Assembly (NCBI GenBank): GCA_023101885.1 | Contig: JALPQD010000293.1 | Location: forward strand, 2,647,861 to 2,711,860 | Length of the DNA stretch: 64,000 nt | Source of the DNA: Typhlomys cinereus | Taxonomy: Eukaryota > Chordata > Mammalia > Rodentia > Platacanthomyidae | Reading direction: 5' to 3' | Part shown: positions 34,869-46,999 of the stretch, one piece after another | How the letters are laid out: the number at the start of each line of letters is the position of its first letter | How positions within the stretch are numbered: the stretch's first letter is position 1 | Notes under the pieces: generated by a model | Told to the model about the DNA's origin: nothing | The model's database searches: none | Seen by the model: only the letters and a program-made list of their open reading frames with translations | Position numbers and translations under genes: made by a program

Positions 34869-35191
34869 GGGGCTGGAGAGGTGGCTCAGGGGTTAAGCCT
34901 CCGCCTTGCAGGCGGAAGGTCCTGAGTTCGGATCCCAGATCCCACGTATAGACGCCGGGCGGAAGCAGGGGCGGCCTGCGCTTCTGGTCCTGGTAGGGCG
35001 GAGCCTGTGAATCCCGGGGCAGGAGGAGGTGGAGACGTCCATGGTGGTTCGCGAATTCGTCCGTGGTTCTACACACACACACACACACACACAGACACAC
35101 ACACACACACACTCACATACAGACACACACACGCACACACACACGCACATGCACACAGTTGAATAAATAATAATAATAATAAAAAAAATTA
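34869..35191 (+). mobile_element. tRNA-derived SINE, copy S5
   Basis: A complete copy with a clean head, GGGGCTGGAGAGGTGGCTC, the anticodon-stem-like CCGCCTTGCAGGCGG, a B-box-like GTTCGGATCC, the GC-rich body without AGTAAACAA, a long (CA)n at 35070-35155 and the TTGAATAAATAATAAT tail. Duplication AAAAAAACTATTAA at 34854-34867 and 35192-35205. It landed at the 3' end of L1-4's A-tail. It is the cleanest copy in the window and a good template for the consensus. Confidence 0.97.
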
Positions 35192-36189
35192 AAAAAAACT
35201 ATTAAATATAGGATCTCCAATAATATTGCAGGTAAGTAATAGGTGCAAACCTGGGGATATGACTGATACGTTAACTGTAATTTAAAGGAAATGATTAGCA
35301 TTATGCACCTTGACTTACAATCTAAATTACAGAAGAGAATGAACAGAGAGGTTTTCTAAACATTTCATTATACTTAGACTGGCTTTCATCTTCTCCAATG
35401 GTCTTGTTCACTCAGTCTACATTGTATGTATTCTTCTCTCCCTCTCTTTCTTTGGCATCTATTTCCTTTACATAATTTTTTGTGATTTTTTTGTATCCCA
35501 TGTCTTTTCTTCTACATCCTTTTATATTCATTGATAGACAGAAGAATTATAGTAAAAGATTGGTATCACTCTTATTTTAAGTGCAGTGAAGAATTTATTA
35601 ACTCAGGCAGCTAAACATTCTAGGGAAATACAGGCTGGGTCTAAATGATAAAAAGATGGTATCTAGTCTCATTGTCTGTCCTTTCATTTTTATTCTCAGC
35701 TTCTCCTCAGCATTGTGCATATTATATTCTGTGTCCTATCTGCAAACTGTAAGAAGTTCCAGTGTTTACGAAGTCCTTAAAGTAGAAGTAGAAGCTTGAG
35801 GTAGCCTGTCACATTCCATTTGAAGTCAGCAAACAGAAAGCAATAATGACTGATATGATTTTAATAGGTGGATCCCTGTTTGTCTTAATTATGCAATTTG
35901 GTACATTTGTGAATAACCTTACAAGAATTGTGTTATATTCCCACTAGACACTTGATTCTCTCAAGAGAATTCTGCTTAACTTTGCCATCCATTTGGATTA
36001 AGCTTGTTTTAATAGTTCCACATTTCCCACCTCCCCTAATTATCATCTTTTCAATCCCCTTATAGACGTCTTTTGACCACTGTTCTGTACCCCAGGAGCA
36101 ACTTTATAAAATAAAAAGAAGTAAGGAATATTTTCCAGTTTCTATTTTTACCTTGGGTTTGAGAGAGTATTAATAAAACAAAAAATTCA

Positions 36190-36900
36190 AATTGCTTTTG
36201 TGAAAGCAAACACATCATTTTCTTTTATTCTTCATACATGTATGTAATGAATTATTGTCAGTTTCAACTTCCATTACCCTCTCTCATACCCCTTTCTTTT
36301 GCATTGAAATTTCTTCTCCTTCTTCCCAAAAAGCCCCCCTCCAACTTTCCCATTTTTGTGTTGTGATTGAGTGAGTTTTATTAGTGTTCTTTTCATAAGC
36401 TTGTGTGGTAGGTTGTATACTTGAGTAAGGTCAACATCCCATTGGTTACGGTACCAAGGAATATGAGGCTCCCTTCCTTATGTTCCATTAACTGTTGAGA
36501 GTCCTTCAGGGAGTGGTATGATCTCACGAGACCCTCCTCCATTTTGATTGGCCTGATCTTGTGCAGGATTTGAGCAGGTAATCAAGGTTGTTTTAATTTC
36601 ACGGCACTTCCCCTATCCTCCAGTTCTTTTTTTCCCCAATTTTTATTTTTTTCTAATTTTTCAAACATACTGAGTATTCATCCCAGCTTCCCTATATGTC
36701 TCTATGGACTACAGGGTTCACTCTGGCTTGTTTATTCATGTAGGGGCACATGTGTCTGTGGTATTCTCCATTACTTAGCATTTTTCCCACATCTTCCTTC
36801 TCAGTGCTCTCTGAACTTTGGTCCTTGTCTTTGCCAGTACTCATGCCTGACTGAAGTGTCAATTAATTTTACCTTATTGCAACATTTTCTGAAAGTCATA
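36190..36900 (-). mobile_element. Probable old L1 3' UTR fragment
   Basis: The opening (TTTTCTTTTATTCTTCATACATG) followed by C-rich CTCCTTCTTCCC and CCCCCCTCC stretches and a GAGTCCTTCAGGGAGTGGTATGATCTCA-like middle has the layout of antisense rodent L1 3' UTRs, as in L1-6 and L1-7. The match is by composition and order of blocks, not by clear base identity, so the family and limits are tentative. Confidence 0.4.
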
Positions 36901-37514
36901 TGGAAATGATACATTAATTTGAAAATAGTTTATTAGCAGCCTACTTCCCCTTGCAATACCTTCCAGTAAAATCATACATCATTACCAGACATATTCCAAT
37001 AGAACTTATTCCCCATAAGGCATAATAGGGCAATCCTGTTTCAATATAGACACTTGTCTTTATTTAATATGTGTAAAACCTGAAGTGAATATAAAATTCA
37101 TGAAAAATATAGCATATTAAATGCATGTGACACATTTTCATATTGAGGAACAGACCAAGAAACTCTGTTACCTTTTATGCAGTTAAAATTGTAACTGAAA
37201 AAAATGGATATTGCTTATAAAAGATGATATAATAAAATATAAGAAATACTATTCTCAAACATGGTGTGATATGATTTTCAACCTTTGTATGATGATTTTT
37301 AAGCAAAAATATGTATACTTTGGAGAGACAGTGGTCTATTTCCCAGGAAATTAGACAAGTTTCTTTTGTGAGTTTAGTACATAAGGATGTATGAAGTGCA
37401 TACAGTCTACAACGATAGTGGCAGCTACATGATCAACTCTGCTTTTCTAAAATGACAGAATGTAATGCGTATAATTGAAGTTATTTTTCTTTTACTGAAA
37501 TGAGACAATACTAT

Positions 37515-37865
37515 TAAGAAACCAGCTTAGGAAATAAATGATATCTATTTGATTTATGGTTCCATGGGAGATATAGTCCATTATGGCAAAAACCAACATG
37601 TAGTAGAAAGCACAGCTGGAGGCAGAAGCATAAGGCTAGATCAGGTCATTGAAATTATTTGTCATCAAGGCCTAGAGAAAAGAGCAGGGCTGGGCTATCA
37701 AACTTCAAGGCTTTGCCCTGTGACATGCCTTCTTCCAACAAGTTACCACCTCCCAAATGCCGAAAATTTCCCAAACATTACCACCATCTAATGATGCAAA
37801 CACATGAACCTGTGATGGATATTTTGCATTGAAATCATTACAACCATATTTCCTTTCCATTAATG
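37515..37865 (+). repeat. Dispersed repeat R, copy 1
   Basis: Collinear with 59742-60070 in the same orientation. Shared blocks, in order: ACCAGCTTAGGAAATAAAT / ACCAGCTTTAGGAATAAAT, TTATGGTTCCAWRGGAG, TATAGYCCATTATGGCA, AGCAGGGCTGGG / AGAGCTGGGCC, and ACATGAACC / ACATGTGAGCC near the end. It resembles a rodent repeat I associate loosely with the URR1 hAT-type elements, but that assignment is from memory and weak. No coding capacity. Confidence 0.65.
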
Positions 37866-40670
37866 CAAATAATTCATTGTATATGTTAGATGCTTTACTC
37901 ACTTAAGTGAAATAATTTTAAAATGTCTCAAATTTTGACTATAAAGATATTATTTTACACAAAATAAAATTTCATGAAATAAATTAATAATAGGTATCCT
38001 CAGAATAGATTATTCCTATATGATAGGCACAAATGTCGAAAGCATAAGTTAGCAATAAATAAATTTAATAACTAAAACTCTTTTGATGTTGAAATGTCAT
38101 ATTGTTGTTCACTTTCTGGTGCCAGGTAGACAAAGTTGAACACAAGAGGAAAACAAAGAATTTGTCTTGTATTCAAAATCATCAACATCTACTTTGAAGG
38201 AAAGTTATTGAATCAAGACAAATGTTTTGATTTTCACAAACTTCAAACTTACATGATATTTATTAGGGGGAAGCTTGAATTACAAAACAGCAGAGGTGTG
38301 CCTGGGATTGGTAACTGTAAGTCCTCATGTCAAGGAGAGATCTTCCAAATCCATGTGGAGTTGTTTTCTCTATACCTTGTGGTCCTTATGTATAAAACCA
38401 ATACTTAAGGAATCAGTGTGACACTCCATTACAATGTATAAAAGAATCTAGATCATTCGAATTTCTACAAGGACTATAGAAATGTGCCCCCAGTGTCAAA
38501 AATATGTATCTAATTTGTAAGATAAAAATGAACCTATTTTAAACTTCCACATATGTGCAGCTAGCAATCTCTAATACAGAAGCCTAGCTTAACAATAATT
38601 GGTGGCTGACAGAGAATAAACTATGGAACGCTCACCTCCTGATGAGACAGTCAATCTGCTCCACTCAAAAACAAGGGAATTTAAAAAAAATGAATAACTG
38701 AATTTAAATTTAAAATGCAAGGACACTGAAAGAATGAAATACATGAGATAGTGAGTAAAGTGATAGGTGTGTTCTTTTTTTTTTAGGACTTGAAACTCTA
38801 TTTTGGATTCTACCTAAGTAACACAAGAGTAACTATCTGGAATATCTTTTAAAAATATATGCACTCATTATGCATTATATAGTTCTTTTATATGTAAGTA
38901 TAAAATAATAAAATACTTTTGCAATATTTTGAGCTGTATTTTTTCAATAAACACCTACAAATATTGCTTTATTATATTAATTAAGTACATGCCAGAATAT
39001 GTATCCATTCATTTCATCTTTATTGTATGGATAGAAATATAAAATGATAATAAGTTAAAAAATAAATATGAAGCTAACATGCTAACTAGATATTTGCCTT
39101 AGTGAGCACTTATCCCCCTAGAGAAAATGAAATACATCACTTTCCATATATTTAATTTTCAGTATTCCTATACTTTACAATTAAGATATCCTTTTATGTA
39201 CATGTGGTTCAAAAGCAAGCAAGCATTCAGGCAAGTGACCAAGCAAATGCATGAGCATATATATATAGTGAAAAAACTTCAAGCTGTATAAAAGAATAGA
39301 CTACTTTTTTCTAAAATTTCACTTATTAATTCAGTCACATACTTTATAAAACTTCTCATAGTAGCAAGCAATCTTCAAAATTGGCACAAAAACAGAATAT
39401 TGCTGAAATTATCTACAAGTATATGGGTAAATTCATATTTAGACAGTAAAAACAAAAGACATGCATGCATGAGAAATGATTAAAATTGTGTTTATTTTTC
39501 AGAAAAAATTTTCTAATTGAATAAATTATGGGATGGAAAGCAGTGAATATAAGCTTTCAGAGTCTAAAAACTTCAGATGTCACTTTTCATATAAAAACTA
39601 AAGTAAAAGAATATGTGAAATCCCTTCCCTGTTCATGAAAGGTTATGTTTGTTATGTTATACGAAAATGCTAAAGTTGCCAAGTATAATAGATGTAAGAG
39701 TACAGAAAACATAAATGCTAGAAATAATATCATATCGAGTATTTTTGAAAAAATGCAAGAGGAAAATGATTACCAGGTTACTCTTCGATAGACAGCAGCA
39801 AAATGAAATACATGTATAAGACTTTTCAGTCAGCCCTGGAATAAATGTCATTTTAAAGGTTGCAACATTTAATTTTTTAAGAAAAGGGGAAAGTTTTTTA
39901 AGAAATATTGTAGTGAAAGGCATAATTTTAAAAAGAGGATAAACTGTAAATAAAGGAACATGTGTTTGCTTTCTCCCTAAAGCTAAAAACCCACTTTGAA
40001 AAGGTTGTAATACAAACACATGAGAAATGTTCTTAAGAAATTGAAAAAAATCTGTTCACATATGTAGACATATACATAATGTTCTACTGTTTGTGTTCTT
40101 ATCACAAAAATCTTGAAGTTGAAAAGGAGTAGCTATGCATGGTCATTCATTTGAATAGATTAAGTTGTTGCTGGCATAGAAACAGCTATTTTTATACTGA
40201 ATACAAACAATTTAATTACAAAGAGAAATAAAAATATCAACAAAATGGGGTTCCTTAGTTACAGGTTATGGAGGTTTTATGTAGAAGATTACACTAATAG
40301 AAAGCCTGGGAAGTCTCTCAGTTTTTAAAGAGAAATCTAGGAATTAATTTCATTAGCTATCTGTCATATACTTTAAACCCAAAGAGAAAATAAATTTTAA
40401 TAAAAAATACTTAAAGTGCTCTAAAGTATCTCATTAAAATAATCCACTAGTATATAGTACAGCATATTCCAATTGAAACCAACTGTAATTTAGAATTTAA
40501 CATTTAAATTTCACTAAAAATAGTTTTTAGCTACAAATTATAGATTATAAATTGCATACATAAATCTTGGAGTTCTGGTAGCCATTAGTGAACACATGGT
40601 AAAGTGACATGTTGAACAAACAACATGGGAACTTTACATTTTAGGAAGGTTCTTTAAAACGCAATAAACC

Positions 40671-40927
40671 GGGGTTTGGAGAGGTCGCTCAGGGGTTAAG
40701 CAGCTCAGGGGTTAGGCAGAAGGTCCTGAGTTCGGATCCCAGACCCCACGTATAGACGCAAGGCAGAAGCAGGGGGCGGCCTGGGTTTCTGGTCCTGGTA
40801 GGGCAGAGCCTGTGAATCCCGGGGCAGAGTAAACAAGGAGGAGGTGGAGGTGGTCCATGGTGGTTTCCGAATTCGTCTGTGGCTCTACACACACACACAT
40901 ACTACACACACATACATACATGCAAAT

Positions 40928-40959
<32 letters not shown>

Positions 40960-41013
40960 ATACACACACGCACACATGCATACACGCACAATTGAATAAA
41001 TAATAACAAAATT
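40671..41013 (+). mobile_element. tRNA-derived SINE, copy S6, altered anticodon arm
   Basis: Starts GGGGTTTGGAGAGGTCGCTC. After the first CTCAGGGGTTAAGC the sequence repeats CTCAGGGGTTAGGC and goes directly to AGAAGGTCCTGAG, so the anticodon-stem-like segment is missing and an A-box-like segment is doubled. The body has AGTAAACAA; (CA)n at about 40887-40980. Duplication AAAACGCAATAAACC (40656-40670) and AAAATGCAATAAACC (41014-41028), 14 of 15 matching. Confidence 0.95.
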
Positions 41014-41376
41014 AAAATGCAATAAACCCATTTTTTTAGTGTCGACAAGTTTTGGGCTGCCCAAACTGAAGCAATTAAAGTATTAGTACAGACAACATCA
41101 TAAATGTGTTTCAAGAACTTCAGCAAAAGAAATCACATCCAAGTGATAATTTCAGTTTGTTATGTTTTCTGATAAAACTAGTGACAAAAGCTGGTGAATA
41201 CTCATGTGTAGCTGAACATGCTTTAGCTGAAACAGGACAGAAGAAAACCTGCAAGATGGAGGAGCTAACGTGTGTCACTGAGGATTATGAAGACAGAATT
41301 TTTACATTGTGCCATCATGGACAGAAATTATAACTCATCAGTGTCTAATACAATAATCTGGTTGGCCTAGGACTTG

Positions 41377-41383
<7 letters not shown>

Positions 41384-41422
<39 letters not shown>
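41384..41422. repeat. (TA)n microsatellite
   Basis: About 39 bases of pure alternating TA. It is not attached to a SINE or L1 tail, unlike most of the long dinucleotide tracts here. Confidence 0.95.
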
Positions 41423-41425
<3 letters not shown>

Positions 41426-42429
41426 TCCTTTGTAACCATTGTTAATGGGACAACTAAAATTTCCCAACTACATTGCATATTATAACTCAAATTTATTTTC
41501 TAAACTAAAGTGCAAGTTTTCTTTTCTTCATTAAAATTCCAGATTTTCACATTATATAAAATAGATTAATGTAAGGACTCCAAACTCTCTCATGGATGTA
41601 AGTGGAGGGAGGGGTACGATGAAGTTAAAAGGAAGGAAAAATGATATGGCTGAGTATGTGGAGACAAAGACCAAAATGGACTAAAAGAAAGAATACCAGT
41701 TAAAAATATTAATTCTTTCAATTTGCAAAAATAAAAAACTGGTCATTTAAATGTATTTTCTCTGTTAAATCTGAAGCTTTGTAGCAATACAAATTTAAAA
41801 TAACAGTCCTATTTAGGAAAGGGAAAACAGAACTGGCAGTGTTGATAGGGGAATGAGATTCCTTGGTTGTGCACCAACATTTTCATCACCATACTTGACA
41901 GGAAAAGATTCTTATATGCATACACTTCCCCTAAAATTCATATGATTCCACATTTTCCACATTTTCCACAGCTGCCATATGTGGCAAAGCCATCACCATT
42001 CAAGAAATAATTGAATTTGCTTTCAGCTGATGTGAATTATCCTAAAAGGTGGTTGGCAACCCATTTTATTTGGAAGATGAGCCAATTCAAATGATCTAAT
42101 ATGGTTACTTCCTAGACAATTTCCTCAGTTCTTCCTATCTATCTTCCATTCTCATACCAATGGATAAGAAGACACTTATGAATCCTACCTTTCTGCACCT
42201 AACAATTATTTTTTTTTAAACAAATGGCTTTCATTTTGGGAATAAAAATGCTAATTTTTGATGTTTACTGCAGCTAAGGACATATTAGGTCTTTTTGTAC
42301 TTGTTGGCCAAACTAAAGTTTTGAAATGATCACTCATATCTTTATATGTACTCATATGTACTCATATCTTTATATGTGCTGAAAATTTCTTACATTATCC
42401 TTATTAAAATTGAGAATTTATTAAAAATG

Positions 42430-42860
42430 CATAGTTAGTGCATTGACACCTTTTCAGTGTCATATTACCTTCCTCAGTCCCCCCCATTTCCAATGAGCCC
42501 TTCCTCTTTCTAATAAGTATTTTTATTTTCCTGTCTTGTTTGTGTGGGTTGCTTTGTTGTTGCTATAACCACTGAGTTTAGATGGATCTGATAGATAGGT
42601 TATTGAGGCATGTGCATCCCAAGAGTAGCTACACCACAGACGGAAATGCTCCCCCTTTCTTCAGCAGTCTTTATCTTTCAATAGTTCCTCAGGAAGTTGA
42701 GGGGACTAATGAGCCTCAATCCATTCATCATGGACTGTCAACGGCAGCATCTTATACAGGTCTTATGCGGATTAGCACAGTGTCTATGTGTTCACAATTA
42801 CAGGGGTCGTGCCCTGTCCACAAGTCAGATATACAATAAGTATGAGAGGATTTCTGTTTT
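42430..42860 (-). mobile_element. Possible old L1 3' UTR fragment
   Basis: A short AT-rich lead, then C-rich CCTCAGTCCCCCCCATTTCC, then GGGTTGCTTTGTTGTTGCTATAACC and CTCAATCCATTCATCATGG-type sequence. The order of blocks resembles antisense 3' UTRs of old rodent L1s. The match is loose; it may instead be unique DNA. Confidence 0.3.
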
Positions 42861-43641
42861 GACTGGATTTGAGAAATTATATTTAAAATAATAATAATTT
42901 TGTATGTTAACCTAAAATCTTATTTTTTAATTTTTCATTAAGAATTTTTTATATACTAATAAGTGCCTCCTCTCCCTCCTCTCCCTCTTCCCACACCAGT
43001 CCCTTCCATACTCTCCTCTCCCACCCTTCCCTTCCTTTACTCATCCAGTCCCTTTCCCTCCTGTCCTCTCTGTGCATGTGTGGACCACAGGACTTGCTTT
43101 AGGGGACGTGTACCAGTAAGACACCAGGCCGCAGTGGCAATATAAATGGACCTACAGTAGGTGAATTGACAGGCGGCGAAGTTCCCCTTACTTGCCTGGT
43201 ACCTTCCCCTATGATTCCCACTGAGTGTAGTTGCTTCTCCCAAGATATCCTTGCTGGAACTCCATTAAGTGTTTCTTCTCCTGAGAAATCTTCACTAGTT
43301 CATGGGGGGATGTTGATATGCCAGCCATTGTGTGGATCTGGTGGCCGTAGATCTCATGGCGGTGAGTTCCTGGATGTAGCATCTTGTCACGACTGCAGTG
43401 TCTTCTCTGGCAGCACATGTCCTAACCTTTAGGCTCTTTTAATCTGATCACCGTCTTTTCCACAAGGTTCCCAAAATCTTGGAAAGGAAAAGATTTAGAT
43501 TGCCTGATTGGGTCTGAGCATTCTAGGGTTGCCAATACTCTGCACTTTGGTCAGTTGTAGCTTTCTGTATTATTATTTTCCATTGCATTAGGATGCATCT
43601 TGGTTGAATAATGAATTTTTTCTTATCTAAGAATCTAATAA

Positions 43642-43850
43642 GGGGCTGGAGAGGTGGCTCAGGGGTTAAGCCTCTGCCTTGCAGGCGGAAGGTCCTGAGT
43701 TCAGATCCCAGATCCCACGTATAGACGCCAGGAGAAAGCGGAGGCGGCCTGCGCTTCTGGTCCTGGTAGGGCGGAGCCTGTGAATCCCGGGGCAGAGTAA
43801 ACAAGGAGGACGTGGAGGCATCCATGGTGGTTCCGGAATTCGTCCGTGAT

Positions 43851-43886
<36 letters not shown>

Positions 43887-43946
43887 TACGCACACACACA
43901 CAATTGAATAAATAATAATAATAAAATTTTAAAAAATTTTGAAAAA
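43642..43946 (+). mobile_element. tRNA-derived SINE, copy S7, inside L1-6 3' UTR
   Basis: Complete head (GGGGCTGGAGAGGTGGCTC), body with AGTAAACAA, a pure (CA)n tract at about 43855-43880 and the tail TTGAATAAATAATAATAAT. Duplication AAGAATCTAATA at 43629-43640 and 43947-43958. The body is close to S5 apart from the 9-10 base block. Confidence 0.97.
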
Positions 43947-44149
43947 AAGAATCTAATAAAAGATGTTTAGATGGTTGTTTGCGATCAAGTTTTTTCATTT
44001 GGTATTAAGACAGGTATTCCTGTCTACTGTCTATTCCCCCGGGCCGCTTTCCCCTCTTCTATTTACCTGTGTTCTTTTATCTCTACTCCTTTGGATCTTC
44101 TCCATCCCCATGACTTATATTCCTTTGTAGTTTGTGGGTGTTGAAAAGT

Positions 44150-45622
44150 TTGTTTGATTTTTGAATATTTAATGCTGTGATCCACATATAAGGGAGAACA
44201 TGTGATATCTTTTTCTCCATTTGGGATAATTCACTCAGTATAATGATCTCTTCCAACACCATCCATTTACTACCAAATTTCTTTAATTAATTTTTCTTGA
44301 CAGTTGAATAGTATTCCGTGTATATGTACCACATTTTTATTATCCATTCTTTTGCTGTTGAGCATCTAGGTTGATTCCATTTCCTTGCTATTGTGAATAG
44401 CTACAATGTGCATGGATGTACATGCCTCTGTAGTAAAATGCAGAGTTTGTTGGAAATATTCCCAGGAGTGATACAAATAGGTCATATGCTATTTCGAATT
44501 TAACTTCCTTTAAGAGCTTCCATTCTGATCTTTAAAGGGATTGTATAATTTTACATTCCCATCATAAAAGTATGAGAGTTCCCTTTTCCCCACATTCTTG
44601 CCAACATTTCCTTTTACAGTGTTTTGAATTTTAGTCATTCTGACTAATAAATTCAGAGTGATTTTAATTCGCATTTATACTAATGGCTAGGGAAAGTGCA
44701 AAATGTTTTAAGGTATTCATTAAACATTTGAATTTCATCCTAAGAAAAATTTGCTTACCTCTTTGGTATTTAATTTTTTGAGTTCTTTGTGTCCTCTAAA
44801 TAATAGTCCTTTATCAGAAATGTAGTTAGCAGTTTGTCTCCCATTCCTTGGGTCACTTCTTTTTTAGTTATCACTATCTTTTGCCAAAAAGAAACTTTTT
44901 AATTTAATAAAATCCCAGTTGTTAAATGTTGATCTTATTTTCTGTGCATTTGGGATCCTATTCAGTTCAAGAATATTCACTATTCTTTCTTCTGGGATTT
45001 GTAGTTTTTGCTCTAACACTGAGGTCTTTGAGTCATTTAGAGCTAAATGTAGTGCAGGGTGACAAATAATAGTTCAGTTTCATTTTTCTGCATACAGATA
45101 TCCAATTTTGCCACTATCATTTATTGAACTTGGTGTTCTTTGCAATATTTTTTTACAATTATGGCAAAAATTTGTTTACTGTACATGTAAGGGCCTATAT
45201 ATCTGGGTCTTCAATTCTAATCCATTGATATATGTTTCTGTTTTGAAACCAGTATGATGCTATTGTTATTATTTTGGGTGTGTAATATAAATTAAGGTCC
45301 AGTATGGTAATACTTTCCATAGAGCTTTATTACTCAGGACTGTTTTGATTATTCCAGGTTTGTGCATCCATATAAATTCTGAAATTATCTTATCAATTTC
45401 TTTGAAAATTTTCAATGAAATTTTGATTAATATTGCATTCAATCTGTATTTTGCCTTTAACAGAATGGTCATTTTTCTAGTTAATTTTACTGATTTAAGA
45501 ACATGGGAGTTCTTTCCCCATTCTTCTGTCTTCTATAATTTCTTCTTTTAGTGCTTTAAAGTTTTCATTGTACAAATCTCTTACATCCTTGCTTAGATTT
45601 ATTCCAAGGTATTTTGATTTTT
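44150..45622 (-). pseudogene. L1-6 ORF2 C-terminal remnant
   Basis: The minus strand encodes degraded ORF2 C-terminal sequence. Open piece 45269-45472 reads MTILLKAKYRLNAILIKIS and FIWMHKPGI, matching [19 protein letters not shown] and [10 protein letters not shown] of the young copies. Many frameshifts; no function. Confidence 0.85.
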
Positions 45623-45625
45623 AAA

Positions 45626-46995
45626 TCTATTTTATTTCATTTTCCTTTTTACAGCTTACGGAATGAATATCCTAATTCCCCCATTCCTCCCTCCATTCTT
45701 TCCCTTCCACCCTCCCGTCCCCTTTCCCTACTCAACTCTCCCTTCATGGATCAGATCTGCTCCCTCTTTCCTCCTTAACCATCATGTTGTGTGGATCCCA
45801 GGAGTCATCTTTGAATCTTCTGCTTTAGTTGGGGTTCAAGGCTCTGTGGCATACCAAGAAGTCCTATCTTGAGCTGACTACTAATGTGGGTAGTCTCCTA
45901 CCTCTATCCAACCCCTCACCCCTAAGGATCCTCCTGCTCGAAATTACTTCTAAGATCCTCGCTAGTCTATGGAGGAATGTTGATATGTCAGCCTTTGTGT
46001 AGGTCTGGTAAGGTCAAGTTACATCTGCCGAGAGTTCCTGGCTGCAGCAGTCCTGTCTTGAATAGAGTGTCTTGTCCAACGTTGCAGTTCCCCATCTCTA
46101 GACTTTACAGTCTTACTGTCCCCTGTTTCAGCAAGGTTCCCTGAGCCTTAGGATGGGGAAAGATTTGGCTGACCTGGTTCTGGGTGAACATTGTAGGGTC
46201 ACCATTATTCTAAATTCTGGTTGGCTAATGTTAACTCTTTTGTTGTATTTACACTTCACAAAGCTTTCTGGGTGTTGAGATCCTCTGCTGTCTAAAGATA
46301 AAAAAAAAAAAAAACTGTTTTAAAAAAAGGTCAGTGGATTTTGTATGAAAAAAGACTTAAAGGAGAGAGAAGAGCAGGAATAGGATACCGTAGTAAGTGG
46401 AGTCAGCCTCCAGGCAATCAACCTGCTCCCTAATAAGGACCAAGTCCTACCCCCCCCCAAGATGGGGAACATATGTTCAGCTCTTCAAACCAGTCCAAAC
46501 AAACAGTGGACAGAACAAGATGTCTTGTTATTTACTGGCTTTTCTTGACAGTTACTTTATTTATCTATCTAATTGTCTTCCTTTGTCTCCATTCTTTTAG
46601 AGTCTTCTTTCCCTTACCATTTTAGTTGTAATCCTTTGAAGTTTTTTTTTAATTTTTTTATTCAATTGTGCGTGTGTGCGTATGTATGTGCGCGCGCGTG
46701 TGTGTCTCTGTCTGTGTAGAACCACGGACGAATTCGGGAACCACCATGGACGCCTCCACCTCCTCCTTGTTTACTCAGCCCGGGATTCACAAGCTCCGCC
46801 CCACCAGGACCAGAAGCGCAGGCTGCCCCTGCTTCTTCCCGGCGTCTACACGTAGGGGTCTAGGATCTGAACTCAGGACCTTCTGCCTGCAAGGCAGAGG
46901 CTTACCCCCTGAGCCACCTCTCCAGCCCCAATCCTTTGAATGTTTTAAAGGATATTATAGAGATATTTCCTTTAATATGTCATTATGGGGACTTA
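45626..46995 (-). other. L1-7 3' UTR
   Basis: An older 3' UTR type, sharing the ACTCAAGACAGGACTGCTGCA...AGGAACTC blocks with L1-10 and partly with L1-6, and different from that of the young L1s. The C-rich tract at about 45675-45735 is the antisense of the G-rich purine tract, so this feature is old in the lineage. SINE S8 lies within it. Confidence 0.82.
46641..46929 (-). mobile_element. tRNA-derived SINE, copy S8 (antisense)
   Basis: A perfect 11-base duplication, AATCCTTTGAA, at 46630-46640 and 46930-46940. The minus strand carries the standard head GGGGCTGGAGAGGTGGCTC, the body with AGTAAACA, and a (CA)n with CG interruptions near 46672-46710. The head has an A-box change (CAGGGGGTAAGCC). 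Confidence 0.96.
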
Positions 46996-46999
46996 GAAC

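Larger units (their letters stand above)
35206..40655. other. Largest unique non-coding stretch
   Basis: About 5.4 kb of AT-rich DNA with no recognised host exon, promoter or RNA gene. It contains an old L1-like fragment (36190-36900) and one copy of an unnamed dispersed repeat (37515-37865), listed separately. Open frames such as 38136-38408 and 39657-40019 have no family resemblance and are treated as chance. Confidence 0.6.
41029..42919. other. Unique AT-rich DNA
   Basis: No host exon is recognised. A (TA)n tract and a possible old L1 3' UTR piece are listed separately. The 75-codon frame at 41106-41333 has no recognisable relatives and no flanking splice or promoter signals that I could support. 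Confidence 0.55.
42925..45622 (-). mobile_element. L1-6, old antisense L1, 3' segment
   Basis: A 3' UTR (about 42925-44150, holding SINE S7) followed by the C-terminal and thumb part of ORF2 up to the segment encoding KYLGINL (antisense near 45590-45612). At 45622 it is broken by L1-7. Its continuation is found at 53096-53239 and again at 59376-59412, separated by L1-8. Divergence from the young L1s is high: indels every few dozen bases and only one open piece above 60 codons (45269-45472). Confidence 0.88.

Noticed and set aside
34869..34943. tRNA genes from the tRNA-like SINE heads
   Set aside because: They are followed by the SINE body, flanked by target-site duplications, and lack a complete cloverleaf with acceptor pairing. 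They are SINE promoters, not tRNA genes.
41106..41333. 75-codon open frame with balanced composition (MFQELQQKKSH...)
   Set aside because: It has no recognisable family, no visible splice or promoter context, and a length expected by chance in 64 kb.
42582..42839. 85-codon open frame
   Set aside because: It lies in what may be an old L1 3' UTR; composition and lack of relatives argue against a gene.
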